A stretch of 37,189 bases of DNA from an uncultured Oscillospiraceae bacterium (GTDB taxonomy: Bacteria > Bacillota > Clostridia > Oscillospirales > Ruminococcaceae): contig CASEVW010000094.1 of NCBI GenBank assembly GCA_949291395.1, positions 1-37,189 of the forward strand, read 5' to 3'. Shown here piece by piece: positions 7,439 to 15,731 of the stretch (the first letter of the stretch is position 1; each line of letters opens with the position of its first letter). The notes beneath the pieces are model-generated. The model ran no database searches. It was not told the DNA's origin and saw only the letters and a program-made list of their open reading frames with translations. The translations under genes and the position numbers were made by a program.

Positions 7439-7647
7439 ATGACGGAAGAAGCATTCTGTACTAAATTTTTCGATAAAAGATTAATGCCTTCAGGATAAAA
7501 CATACAAGATTATTTTAATCATAACCTATTTTGCGATTTTTTTCAATGGAATTTGCTTTTCTGTTGCCGATTTCGGTCGATTGTCCTAATTTTTGTTCCA
7601 AAAAGCAAAACATATTGCTTCTTACGTTGTAAACCGCAAAGGGGGCG

Positions 7648-9960
7648 ATGGATGTGGCGGTGCAATTGTTTGAACACAACCAAAAGGCATATGCCGCCGC
7701 CGTTGCCATGTTGGAACGGGAAGGCAAAGCGGCCATCGTTCACCCCACCGGAACCGGAAAAAGCTTCATTGCCTTTCAACTCGCTCTGGACCAGGCGGAC
7801 AAACGCATCCTCTGGCTTGGACCCAGCGAGTATATTTATGTCACTCAGCTGGAAAGCCTGGCCCGCTGCGGCGGCCCGGATACGCTTCCCAACGTGACCT
7901 TTCGCACATATGCCAAGCTGTTGCTGCTGAGCGAAGAGGCGCTGGCGGTAGAGGCCGATTACATCATTCTGGACGAATTTCACCGGTGCGGCGCGCAGCA
8001 ATGGGGCAGCGCGGTGCAGCGCGCCATCGCGGCCAACCCCGGCGCAAAGCTGCTGGGGCTTTCCGCCACCAACGTGCGGTATCTGGATAATATGCGCGAT
8101 ATGGCGGGCGAGCTGTTTGAAGGCCATATTGCAAGCGAGCTTTCTCTGGGTGAGGCCATCGTTCGGGGGATCCTGCCCGCCCCCAAATATGTGACCACCG
8201 TGTTCAAGTACCAAAATGAGCTGGAACGGTACCACAAGCAGGTGCGCAGCATGCGCCCGGCTGCCTTGCGGGATGCAAACCAGAAATATCTGGACGCCTT
8301 GCGGCGGGCGCTGGAACGGGCGGACGGCCTGGACGTGGTGTTCGCCCGCCATATGACCAACAAAAGCGGAAAATACATCGTGTTCTGTTCCGGCATGGAA
8401 CATATGCGCGAGATGATGGAGCAGTCCAAGGCCTGGTTTGCGGGCGTTAACCGGAACATGCATTTTTATATGGCGTTTTCCGAGGACCCCGGCACCAGCA
8501 AAGCCTTTGCGGCGTTCAAGGCGGATGCCAGCGACGCACTGAAGCTGCTGTTCTGCATAGACATGCTCAACGAGGGCGTGCATGTGGATGGGATCTCCGG
8601 CGTGATCCTCTTCCGGCCCACCCTCAGCCCCATCATCTACAAGCAGCAGATCGGCCGGGCGCTGACCGCGGGCGGCAGCGACGTGCCCCTGATCCTGGAC
8701 GTGGTGAACAACTTCGAGGGGCTTTGCAGCATCGACACCCTGAAAGAGGAGATGGCCACCGCCGTGCAGCATCTGTACGCCGTGGGCGAGGGGGATAAGA
8801 TCGTCACCGAGCGGTTCCAGGTGGTGGAGCAGGTGCAGGACTGCCGGGCCCTGTTTGAAACGCTGCACAACAGCCTGAGCGGGACCTGGGAGCAGTACTT
8901 TGCGGCGGCCAAAGAGTATGCGGACGAATACGGCGATTTGAAGGTGCCCAAGCGGTATAAGACCCCGGACGGGCTTTCGCTGGGGTATTGGATCGGGGTG
9001 CAGCGGGCTGTGCATGCAGGCAGCCGCAGCGGGACCCTTACACCCGGCCAGATCGAACGGCTGAACGGCATCGGCATGGTTTGGGAAAACCAGTTGGAAA
9101 GCGCCTGGGGGCATGGGTTTGACCATGCAAAGGCCTATTATGAAGCCTTCGGCGATCTGCTGGTGCCGGCCCGCTACAAGTCGCCGGATGGCTTTGCGCT
9201 GGGCAGCTGGATCTATAACCTGCGCCAGCGGCGGGCGAACGGCGAGCATGCCAGCCTGCTGAATGAGGAGCGCATCGCCCGTCTTGACGCCATTGGCATG
9301 GTGTGGGATGCCCCCAGCCTGCAATGGGAGAAAAACTATTGCCGGGCGCTGGAGTATTACAACGCGCACGGGAATTTGATCGTACCGGTGGAGTATAAGT
9401 CTCCGGATGGCTTTGCGCTGGGAAACTGGATCCGCACATTGCGCCAGGCGCGGCAGGGCAGATCCAACCGGCGGACGCTAAGCCAGGAACAGATCGACCG
9501 GCTGGATGCCATCGGCATGTACTGGGGCAATTACAACGAGAACCAGTGGATGCAGGGCTACCAGGCGGCGGAGCAGTATTTCAAGGCGCACGGCGATCTG
9601 AACGTGCCGCCGGCCTACCAGACCAGCGAAGGGCTGGCCCTGGGCAAATGGGTCGCCCGGCAGCGATATGCCTATCAGCAGCCAAAAGAAAGCGGGAAAC
9701 ATCTGGACGCCGAACGCGTGAAGCTGCTGGAACGCATCGGGATGGTCTGGCAGAAGGAAGATCCCTGGCAGCATCGCTACGATCTGGCTCGGGAATATCT
9801 GGAAGAACACGGGGACCTGAACATCCCCGCAAAATACAAAACCAGCGACGGCATCTGGCTGGGCCGCTGGCTCTACGAGCAAAAACGCGCCCTGCAGCCG
9901 GGGGCGAAAAAACCAGTACCGGCCGAAAAGCGGGAAAAATTACAGCGATTGGGAATTTGA
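7648..9960 (+). CDS. DEAD/DEAH-type SF2 helicase with five HA (helicase-associated) repeats
   Basis: 770 residues; ATG at 7648 behind AAAGGGGG. Residues 10-400 are a superfamily 2 ATPase: motif I PTGTGKS (P33-S39), motif II D109-E-F-H112, motif III SAT, and motif VI QQIGRAL with G336-R337. From about residue 411 five tandem HA domains (PF03457) follow, near 411-480, 481-555, 556-628, 629-705 and 706-770. Each has a W near the start, then YGDLxVPxxYK, DGxxLGxW and LxxIGMxW; the last stops short of the final W. HA repeats are thought to bind nucleic acid. The substrate is unknown. Its place at the head of the polysaccharide cluster suggests a regulatory or mobility role rather than sugar chemistry. 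Confidence 0.88.
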   Translation: MDVAVQLFEHNQKAYAAAVAMLEREGKAAIVHPTGTGKSFIAFQLALDQADKRILWLGPSEYIYVTQLESLARCGGPDTLPNVTFRTYAKLLLLSEEALAVEADYIILDEFHRCGAQQWGSAVQRAIAANPGAKLLGLSATNVRYLDNMRDMAGELFEGHIASELSLGEAIVRGILPAPKYVTTVFKYQNELERYHKQVRSMRPAALRDANQKYLDALRRALERADGLDVVFARHMTNKSGKYIVFCSGMEHMREMMEQSKAWFAGVNRNMHFYMAFSEDPGTSKAFAAFKADASDALKLLFCIDMLNEGVHVDGISGVILFRPTLSPIIYKQQIGRALTAGGSDVPLILDVVNNFEGLCSIDTLKEEMATAVQHLYAVGEGDKIVTERFQVVEQVQDCRALFETLHNSLSGTWEQYFAAAKEYADEYGDLKVPKRYKTPDGLSLGYWIGVQRAVHAGSRSGTLTPGQIERLNGIGMVWENQLESAWGHGFDHAKAYYEAFGDLLVPARYKSPDGFALGSWIYNLRQRRANGEHASLLNEERIARLDAIGMVWDAPSLQWEKNYCRALEYYNAHGNLIVPVEYKSPDGFALGNWIRTLRQARQGRSNRRTLSQEQIDRLDAIGMYWGNYNENQWMQGYQAAEQYFKAHGDLNVPPAYQTSEGLALGKWVARQRYAYQQPKESGKHLDAERVKLLERIGMVWQKEDPWQHRYDLAREYLEEHGDLNIPAKYKTSDGIWLGRWLYEQKRALQPGAKKPVPAEKREKLQRLGI

Positions 9961-10017
9961 AGCGCAGAACAGAAAATAGCAGCGATTTGAAAAATAGAAA
10001 TCGGAGGAAAGAATGGA

Positions 10018-11400
10018 ATGAAAACATTGAAACACGACATTGCCGTTCGGGCAGTCAAACTGCTGGATGCGGTTTTGCTTACCATCCCGTTCGGGTTGTG
10101 TTGGTACCTGGTGTACGCGGAAAACCTGGCCGAACCTTATTACCGCAGGGGTAACTGGCTGGTGATCGCTTTGTTCTTTGTGATCTACATTACATACGGG
10201 CGCATTTATGACGGCTTTCGTCTTTCGATGAGCCGTATCTCCGAGATGGTCATGTCCCAGGCGCTGTCCGCCCTGATCGCAGACGGCATTATGTTTCTGA
10301 TCACTTGGCTGCTCACCAAACATTTTCCGCTGGTGCTGCCTATGCTGGTCATCTTTGTAGTGCAAACGCTGCTGGCTGCTTTGTGGTGTATGACGGCCCA
10401 CCAGTGGTATTTCCGGTGCTACAAGGCCCAAAAGACCGCCGTGATCTACGATATGCGTGAGGGAATGGAGCGGCTGATCCAGGAATACGGCCTGGAAAAG
10501 CGGTTTTGTGTGACTGCCACCGCCGACGTGGACAGTGCCCTGAACGACGGGCTGAGCATTCTGGACGAGGTGGACGTGGCGTTTTTGTGTGGCATCCATT
10601 CCCACGAGCGCAACATCATCTTGAAGCAGTGCGTGGCCCGAAACGTTCAGGTGTACCTGATCCCCCGCATTGGCGATGTGATCATGAGCGGCGCGGAGCG
10701 GATGCACATGTTCCATCTTCCCATGCTGCGGGTGGGTCGCTACAACCCCACTCCGGAATATCTGTTTATCAAGCGGGCGTTCGACCTGGTGGTGTCCGGC
10801 CTGGCGCTGGTGGTGCTCTCGCCGATCATGGCGGCGGTGGCTATTGCCATTAAGGCAACGGACGGCGGCCCGGCTTTTTATAAGCAGTGCCGTTTGACCA
10901 AGGATCGCAAGACCTTCAATGTGCTGAAATTCCGCAGCATGCGGGTGGATGCGGAAAAGGATGGCGTAGCCAGGCTTTCTACCGGTGAAAACGACGATCG
11001 GATCACTCCGGTGGGAAAATTCATCCGTAAATGCCGACTGGACGAACTGCCGCAGCTCATTAATATTTTTAAGGGCGAAATGTCCATTGTGGGGCCCCGC
11101 CCGGAACGGCCGGAGATCGCCGTGCAGTACGAGGAAGAGCTGCCGGAGTTTGCGCTGCGCCTGCAGGCGAAAGCGGGCCTGACCGGCTACGCCCAGGTAT
11201 ACGGCAAATACAATACCACCCCCTACGACAAGCTGCAGATGGATCTGATGTATATTTCCAACCCCAGCTTCGTGGAGGATCTGAAGATCATGTTCGCCAC
11301 GGTGCGCATTTTGTTTGAAACGGAAAGCACCGAGGGCGTGGCGCAGGGGCAGACGACGGCGACCAATCAGAAAGTAAACGCAGACACTTCTGCGGCGTGA
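10018..11400 (+). CDS. Polyprenyl-phosphate sugar-phosphate transferase (initiating glycosyltransferase)
   Basis: 460 residues; ATG at 10018 with GGAGGA nine bases upstream. The N-terminal half has about four membrane helices and a Rossmann-like CoA-binding-like region (about 140-235). The C-terminal half is the bacterial sugar transferase domain (PF02397), starting at KRAFDLVVSGLALVVLSP. It contains the conserved KFRSMR, LDELPQLINIFKGEMS, VGPRPERPE and GLTGYAQVYGKYN. Such WbaP/CpsE-type enzymes move a hexose-1-phosphate from a UDP-sugar onto undecaprenyl phosphate and begin the polysaccharide repeat unit on the cytoplasmic face. Which sugar is used cannot be read. Base composition here is still GC-rich, unlike the following genes. 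Confidence 0.93.
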   Translation: MKTLKHDIAVRAVKLLDAVLLTIPFGLCWYLVYAENLAEPYYRRGNWLVIALFFVIYITYGRIYDGFRLSMSRISEMVMSQALSALIADGIMFLITWLLTKHFPLVLPMLVIFVVQTLLAALWCMTAHQWYFRCYKAQKTAVIYDMREGMERLIQEYGLEKRFCVTATADVDSALNDGLSILDEVDVAFLCGIHSHERNIILKQCVARNVQVYLIPRIGDVIMSGAERMHMFHLPMLRVGRYNPTPEYLFIKRAFDLVVSGLALVVLSPIMAAVAIAIKATDGGPAFYKQCRLTKDRKTFNVLKFRSMRVDAEKDGVARLSTGENDDRITPVGKFIRKCRLDELPQLINIFKGEMSIVGPRPERPEIAVQYEEELPEFALRLQAKAGLTGYAQVYGKYNTTPYDKLQMDLMYISNPSFVEDLKIMFATVRILFETESTEGVAQGQTTATNQKVNADTSAA

Positions 11401-11412
11401 GGGCTTGAAAAG

Positions 11413-12162
11413 ATGTTAGTCAGTGTGATAATGCCTGCATACAATGCAGAAAAGTATATCCGGCAGGCAATTGAGTCGGTGCAGGCGCAAACCTATCAGG
11501 AATGGGAATTGATCGTGGTTGATGATGCGTCCACGGATAATACCTATACGATCGTAAACGAGTATTGCCAGGAGGATTCCCGGATAAAGCTGTTGTGCAA
11601 TTCCCAAAACCAGGGCGTTTCGCGCACAAGAAAAAATGGCGTGGAAGCAGCTGCAGGGGAGTGGATCGCATTTTTGGACAGCGACGATGCATGGCACCCT
11701 GAAAAGCTGGAAAAACAGCTTGAAATTCAAAAAGAACACAATGCGAAGCTGATCTTCACAGGGTCAGCTTTTATGGACAGCGAGGGGAATCCGTTGGAAT
11801 GGGTGCTGCATGTACCGAAAACGATTGGGTATAGGCAGCTGCTGAAGCAAAATTTGATTTCCAATTCCTCCGTTTTGATTGAGAAGAGATCCTATCAAGA
11901 ATGTGCAGTCCTTGCCGATGATATGCATGAAGATTTTGCGTGCTGGCTGCGCTTTTTGAGAAAAGGCAATATGGCATATGGGATAGATGAACCTTTGCTG
12001 ATCTATCGTTTATCTGCACAGTCTAAGTCAGGAAATAAATTGAAAGCGGCAAAAATGAATTGGAAAACTTATCGGACTGTTGGATTGAACTCTGTTTTAG
12101 CTATTTACTATATGGGGTGGTACGTAGCTAAAAGTATTTTGAAGTATAAAAACTTAGTGTAA
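11413..12162 (+). CDS. Family 2 glycosyltransferase
   Basis: 249 residues with the GT-A fold of GT2. The N-terminal SVIMPAYNAEKYIRQAIESV and LIVVDDASTDNT bind the nucleotide, and DSDD (D89-D92) is the metal-binding DxD. It adds a sugar to the lipid-linked intermediate in the cytoplasm; donor and acceptor are unknown. It starts 12 bp after the sugar-phosphate transferase stop. The first 350 bp or so have intermediate to high GC and the 3' part becomes AT-rich, so the left edge of the AT-rich cassette appears to fall inside this gene. No membrane segment is obvious apart from a mildly hydrophobic C-terminus. Confidence 0.92.
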   Translation: MLVSVIMPAYNAEKYIRQAIESVQAQTYQEWELIVVDDASTDNTYTIVNEYCQEDSRIKLLCNSQNQGVSRTRKNGVEAAAGEWIAFLDSDDAWHPEKLEKQLEIQKEHNAKLIFTGSAFMDSEGNPLEWVLHVPKTIGYRQLLKQNLISNSSVLIEKRSYQECAVLADDMHEDFACWLRFLRKGNMAYGIDEPLLIYRLSAQSKSGNKLKAAKMNWKTYRTVGLNSVLAIYYMGWYVAKSILKYKNLV

Positions 12163-12198
12163 TTGATTTTAGCATGAGATAATAGGTTGGGATAAAAA

Positions 12199-13383
12199 TT
12201 GTTGAAAAAGCAGACAGGATTTTGTGTACAAATAGAAAAATATATTGTATTAATGCTAATAGCAGTAGCGATTTCTACATATTTAGATGCAGGCTCATAC
12301 CTATTCTGGACAATAAACGGGATAGCCTATTTTTTGCTGTTCTGGAAATATTATATTGTTCAAAGTGTACGCATATGGTGGTGTGCATTTGCTTATTGGG
12401 CTTTTTGTCTTATCACAATTTTGTTGAATACAACATATTTGACTGCTGATTTAAAGTCTACTGGAATGCAAGTGAATTTGTTTTTTACCCCATTGTTTTT
12501 TATGATGTTTGATAAGGTGAATCATGAAAAACCGTTCACGCAATACGACGTAAAAAAATTGCTTCGCTTTTTGAGTATCCTTGGGACACTATCGGCAGTA
12601 GTTGCAATTGTTACAGGATTTTCGGATTTGTTAGCTGTGTTTTCAGGTGGATTAAGTGCGTATAATGCAGAGGTAGCCGGATTCTTTTATAATAAAAATA
12701 TTTATGGTGCATTTGTAGGATTAACTCTTTGCGCAGATGTCTATTTGTATCAGGAAGAGAAAACAATAAAAAAGGCGATTGTCTGTGTATTCAAATACTT
12801 TTGTGTTGTGGTTTCTTTTAGCAGAGCAGCGTTGCTACAAGCCTCTGTTGCGATTTTTGTGTTTTTCTGGCTTTCCAGAAAAAGGTCGAAAAAGGAATGG
12901 GCAGCACTAATTTCATTAGCGATTATATCCGTGATTGTAATATATCAAAATCAAAATTTACAAAGAATTTTGATTGATCAAGTATTAAGATTGGAGGTCG
13001 GTGATGCAGGGAGAACAAAATTAAGGCAGAATGCAATTGAAGCAGTTGATATGGGAACGTTAAAAAGTTTTTTTGGAATAGGTTATGCAGGAATAAACTT
13101 TTTTGACGTTGACATAGATAATACATATTATTACACGTTTTTTTCTGGAGGAATAATTAAATTAGCCTTTTTTGTATGTGTTTCAATAGTTTCATTTGTG
13201 CATATTTTGCAATTGAAAACTCTAAATCGATTGCTTGAAAATATATGTTTATCGGTTTGGGTTTCCTACTATATTTTTGCATATTTTGAGTCTGTGGCAA
13301 TTCTAGAGATAGGACTTTTGAATTTTTGTTATATGGTTTATATGTTTTTAATACCACTTGGATGTAAAAATGCACTCGATTGA
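12199..13383 (+). CDS. Wzy-like O-antigen polymerase/ligase family membrane protein
   Basis: 394 residues with about ten hydrophobic helices and a loop containing FFYNKNIYGAFVGL and VVSFSRAALLQ, which recall the Wzy/WaaL O-antigen polymerase-ligase family (PF04932). By position between glycosyltransferases and the flippase it is the best candidate for the polymerase that joins repeat units outside the membrane. Sequence conservation in this family is low, so the call rests on topology, these two motifs and context. The start is uncertain: TTG at 12199 or the next TTG at 12202, with only a weak AGGTTGGG upstream. The gene is very AT-rich compared with the flanks. Confidence 0.8.
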   Translation: MLKKQTGFCVQIEKYIVLMLIAVAISTYLDAGSYLFWTINGIAYFLLFWKYYIVQSVRIWWCAFAYWAFCLITILLNTTYLTADLKSTGMQVNLFFTPLFFMMFDKVNHEKPFTQYDVKKLLRFLSILGTLSAVVAIVTGFSDLLAVFSGGLSAYNAEVAGFFYNKNIYGAFVGLTLCADVYLYQEEKTIKKAIVCVFKYFCVVVSFSRAALLQASVAIFVFFWLSRKRSKKEWAALISLAIISVIVIYQNQNLQRILIDQVLRLEVGDAGRTKLRQNAIEAVDMGTLKSFFGIGYAGINFFDVDIDNTYYYTFFSGGIIKLAFFVCVSIVSFVHILQLKTLNRLLENICLSVWVSYYIFAYFESVAILEIGLLNFCYMVYMFLIPLGCKNALD

Positions 13384-13483
13384 AGGCGAATAAGCTTGAT
13401 TAATCGTGATGGCATATCGCCGCTCTAAAATGTTCAAGTGAGGATATAAGGGAAAATATATAAGTTGACGTAGTGGAGGAAAA

Positions 13484-14614
13484 ATGAGAGTTGGTATTAT
13501 TACATTGTATCGTGGGTATAACTATGGAACAAGTTTGCAGGCCTATGCGTTAAAACAATATGTTGCTTCACTTGGTTATGAAGCAAAAATTATATGGACA
13601 AATGAAAATACAATGAATGGAAGAGATGTTCGCGTTGGAAAAATAATTCGAATTTTCAGGAGATGCATTTTTCGTCCGGAATTATTCAAGCGTACTTTTT
13701 TGGGTTATAGAGATAGTATAACGGCTGAGATTTCGCCTGAGATCAAGAAAAAGTTTTTAAAGTTTACCCAACAAAAACTCCAAGTTCAGGGTATGTCGAT
13801 GAAGGAATTGAAAAAATTTGCAGCTGACGAGGAAACATTGGCAGTAATTTGTGGTAGCGATCAAATATGGAGTGCAGCAGGAGCTAATGTTGAGCCATTG
13901 TATTTTTTGCGTTTTGCGCCGGAGAGAAAAAGAGTTGCTTATGCACCAAGTTTTGGTAGTAGCACAGTCCCATCATATAACTACAAATTAATTCAAAAAT
14001 ATCTAACAGAAATTCCGCAAATTTCTGTTAGAGAAGATCAGGGATTAAAAATTGTAAAGGATTTGATTGGCCGCGAAGTAAGTGTAGTTTTGGATCCAAC
14101 GTTACTAAAAAAGTGGGATGTTCCCCAAAACTTGTTTTTCAAACAAAAATATGTGGTGGCGTATTTTTTGAACACGCCTTCTCAAAATGCATTAGAAAGC
14201 TTGAAAATTGCACAAGAAAAGTATAATTGTAAAATTGTAGCTTTTCCATATAAACATCGGTCTTATAAGAAATTGCAAAATGTCGTTTATTCGGATGTTG
14301 GGCCGGAAGAATTTGTTGAAATAATTGGAAATGCCAGCTGTGTTTATACTGACTCCTTTCACGGAACCGCATTTGCAATCAACTTACATGTTCCGTTTTG
14401 GACATTTTCACGTAATTATAAAGGCGTTGTGGAGCAATCTTCTCGGATTACATCTTTGCTTAAAATGGTGGACATGGGGCAACAGTATATTTCTGGCGAG
14501 AGAGTATGTGAAAAAATACCAGAACTGGATTTTACGGTTTCGGAACAGCGCTTGATCGAACAGCGAGAAATATCCCAAAAATATCTCATAAATGCATTGG
14601 AAAATTTGAGATAA
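13484..14614 (+). CDS. Polysaccharide pyruvyl transferase family protein
   Basis: 376 residues; ATG at 13484 after a GGAGG site. It matches the polysaccharide pyruvyl transferase family (PF04230). The N-terminus is VGIITLYRGYNYGTSLQAYAL, and ICGSDQIWSA and YTDSFHGTAFAI are the signature segments. Enzymes of the family transfer pyruvate from phosphoenolpyruvate to form a ketal on a sugar, adding negative charge to the polymer; some relatives act differently. It probably decorates the repeat unit made by this cluster. The gene is AT-rich like its neighbours, pointing to shared foreign origin. A 100-bp gap separates it from the polymerase gene. Confidence 0.9.
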   Translation: MRVGIITLYRGYNYGTSLQAYALKQYVASLGYEAKIIWTNENTMNGRDVRVGKIIRIFRRCIFRPELFKRTFLGYRDSITAEISPEIKKKFLKFTQQKLQVQGMSMKELKKFAADEETLAVICGSDQIWSAAGANVEPLYFLRFAPERKRVAYAPSFGSSTVPSYNYKLIQKYLTEIPQISVREDQGLKIVKDLIGREVSVVLDPTLLKKWDVPQNLFFKQKYVVAYFLNTPSQNALESLKIAQEKYNCKIVAFPYKHRSYKKLQNVVYSDVGPEEFVEIIGNASCVYTDSFHGTAFAINLHVPFWTFSRNYKGVVEQSSRITSLLKMVDMGQQYISGERVCEKIPELDFTVSEQRLIEQREISQKYLINALENLR

Positions 14615-14650
14615 TAATTTGTTTGAACTGCTTTGGAAAGAGGATGCAAT

Positions 14651-15667
14651 ATGTATGCTGTAGATAGTTTTGAAAGTAAAAAAATATCTATAATTATTCC
14701 GGCCTATAATGTTGAACGATATATTAGAAAATGCATTGAATCTGTCACAAATCAAACACATAAAAATCTTGAAATTTTAGTTGTGGATGATGGATCTAAA
14801 GATAATACAGGAAAAATTTTAGACGAGTTGCAATTGACAGATGAAAGAATTCATGTGATTCATAAAGAAAATGGTGGAGTAAGCTCTGCACGCAATGTTG
14901 GCCTTGATGCTGCAACAGGGGAGTATGTCACCTTCTTGGATGCAGATGATTATTTGGCCGAGGACTTTGTTGAATATATGCTTTCTCTTGTTAAAAGGAC
15001 CGGAGCAGATTTTTGTATATCCAGGCACTTTATTACCAAAGAAGGAGAAAATCAACCTCTGCAGCAAACAATTGAAACTTTTACTAACGCACAGGGAACA
15101 GCACTGTTGCTTTCTCCGGATATGATTGTAGGTTGTCACAACAAAATGTATCGGCGCGAGTTGATTGAACGAAATGGCCTTAGATTCTCAACTGAACTTT
15201 TCTATGGAGAGGGGCTGTTTTTTATCACTACTGCTTCTCAATTGGCACAGTGTATCGCGGTAGGAAATCGAAAAGTATATTTTTACAGAAAAAACAATCA
15301 AGATTCAGCAACAACAAAGTTTTCGATCGAAAATTTGCGTAACGGATGGAAATCTTTGAACTGCATTGAAAAGAGTATGCGTTTGCAAGATAGACAAATT
15401 GATGTGATGCTTCTATTGCATAAGTGCAATTTTTCTATCGGCGCAGTGACGAGAATTGGAGCTGCGGGAGTGAAACTCAAATATATTGAAGAATATAAAT
15501 ATTGGTTACATTATGTTCGTGAAAATACTATTAAGTTGATTTTTGAAAAGAATATTCGCATCTATAGAAAAATGCTACTTATATGTGGGTGTTTAAGTCC
15601 TGCGCTACTAACTCGCCTCGATGTGTTGCGAAGAGATCGCATTGCAAAACGAAGTGTAAAAGGTTGA
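14651..15667 (+). CDS. Family 2 glycosyltransferase (second)
   Basis: 338 residues from the ATG at 14651, which has AAGAGGA six bases upstream; an upstream in-frame TTG at 14633 has no such site. The GT-A domain shows ISIIIPAYNVERYIRKCIE, VVDDGSKDNT and the DxD-type DADD (D97-D100). Residues beyond about 230 form a helical, basic C-terminal extension typical of capsule and teichoic-acid GT2 enzymes that work at the membrane. It should add the second or third sugar of the repeat. Together with the initiating transferase and the first GT2, at least three sugars per repeat are expected. Strongly AT-rich. Confidence 0.92.
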   Translation: MYAVDSFESKKISIIIPAYNVERYIRKCIESVTNQTHKNLEILVVDDGSKDNTGKILDELQLTDERIHVIHKENGGVSSARNVGLDAATGEYVTFLDADDYLAEDFVEYMLSLVKRTGADFCISRHFITKEGENQPLQQTIETFTNAQGTALLLSPDMIVGCHNKMYRRELIERNGLRFSTELFYGEGLFFITTASQLAQCIAVGNRKVYFYRKNNQDSATTKFSIENLRNGWKSLNCIEKSMRLQDRQIDVMLLLHKCNFSIGAVTRIGAAGVKLKYIEEYKYWLHYVRENTIKLIFEKNIRIYRKMLLICGCLSPALLTRLDVLRRDRIAKRSVKG

Positions 15668-15731
15668 ATATGCGGTTTTGTATGCAATTGAACAGTTGTG
15701 AAAACTTTAGAATGTGTAATGGATTTATGAT

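Larger units (their letters stand above)
7286..7647. other. Gene-free AT-rich spacer between recombinase and helicase
   Basis: The 362 bp contain two hairpins (7311-7341 and 7391-7438) and a perfect 9-bp inverted repeat, TTTGCTTTT (7552-7560) with AAAAGCAAA (7601-7609), set 40 bp apart. The stretch from 7440 to 7640 is AT-rich and must hold the promoter of the helicase and perhaps of the polysaccharide operon, but I see no convincing -35/-10 pair. Confidence 0.5.

Noticed and set aside
7543..9369. 608-codon minus-strand frame opposite the HA-repeat helicase
   Set aside because: Antisense shadow; the plus strand carries complete helicase motifs and repeats.
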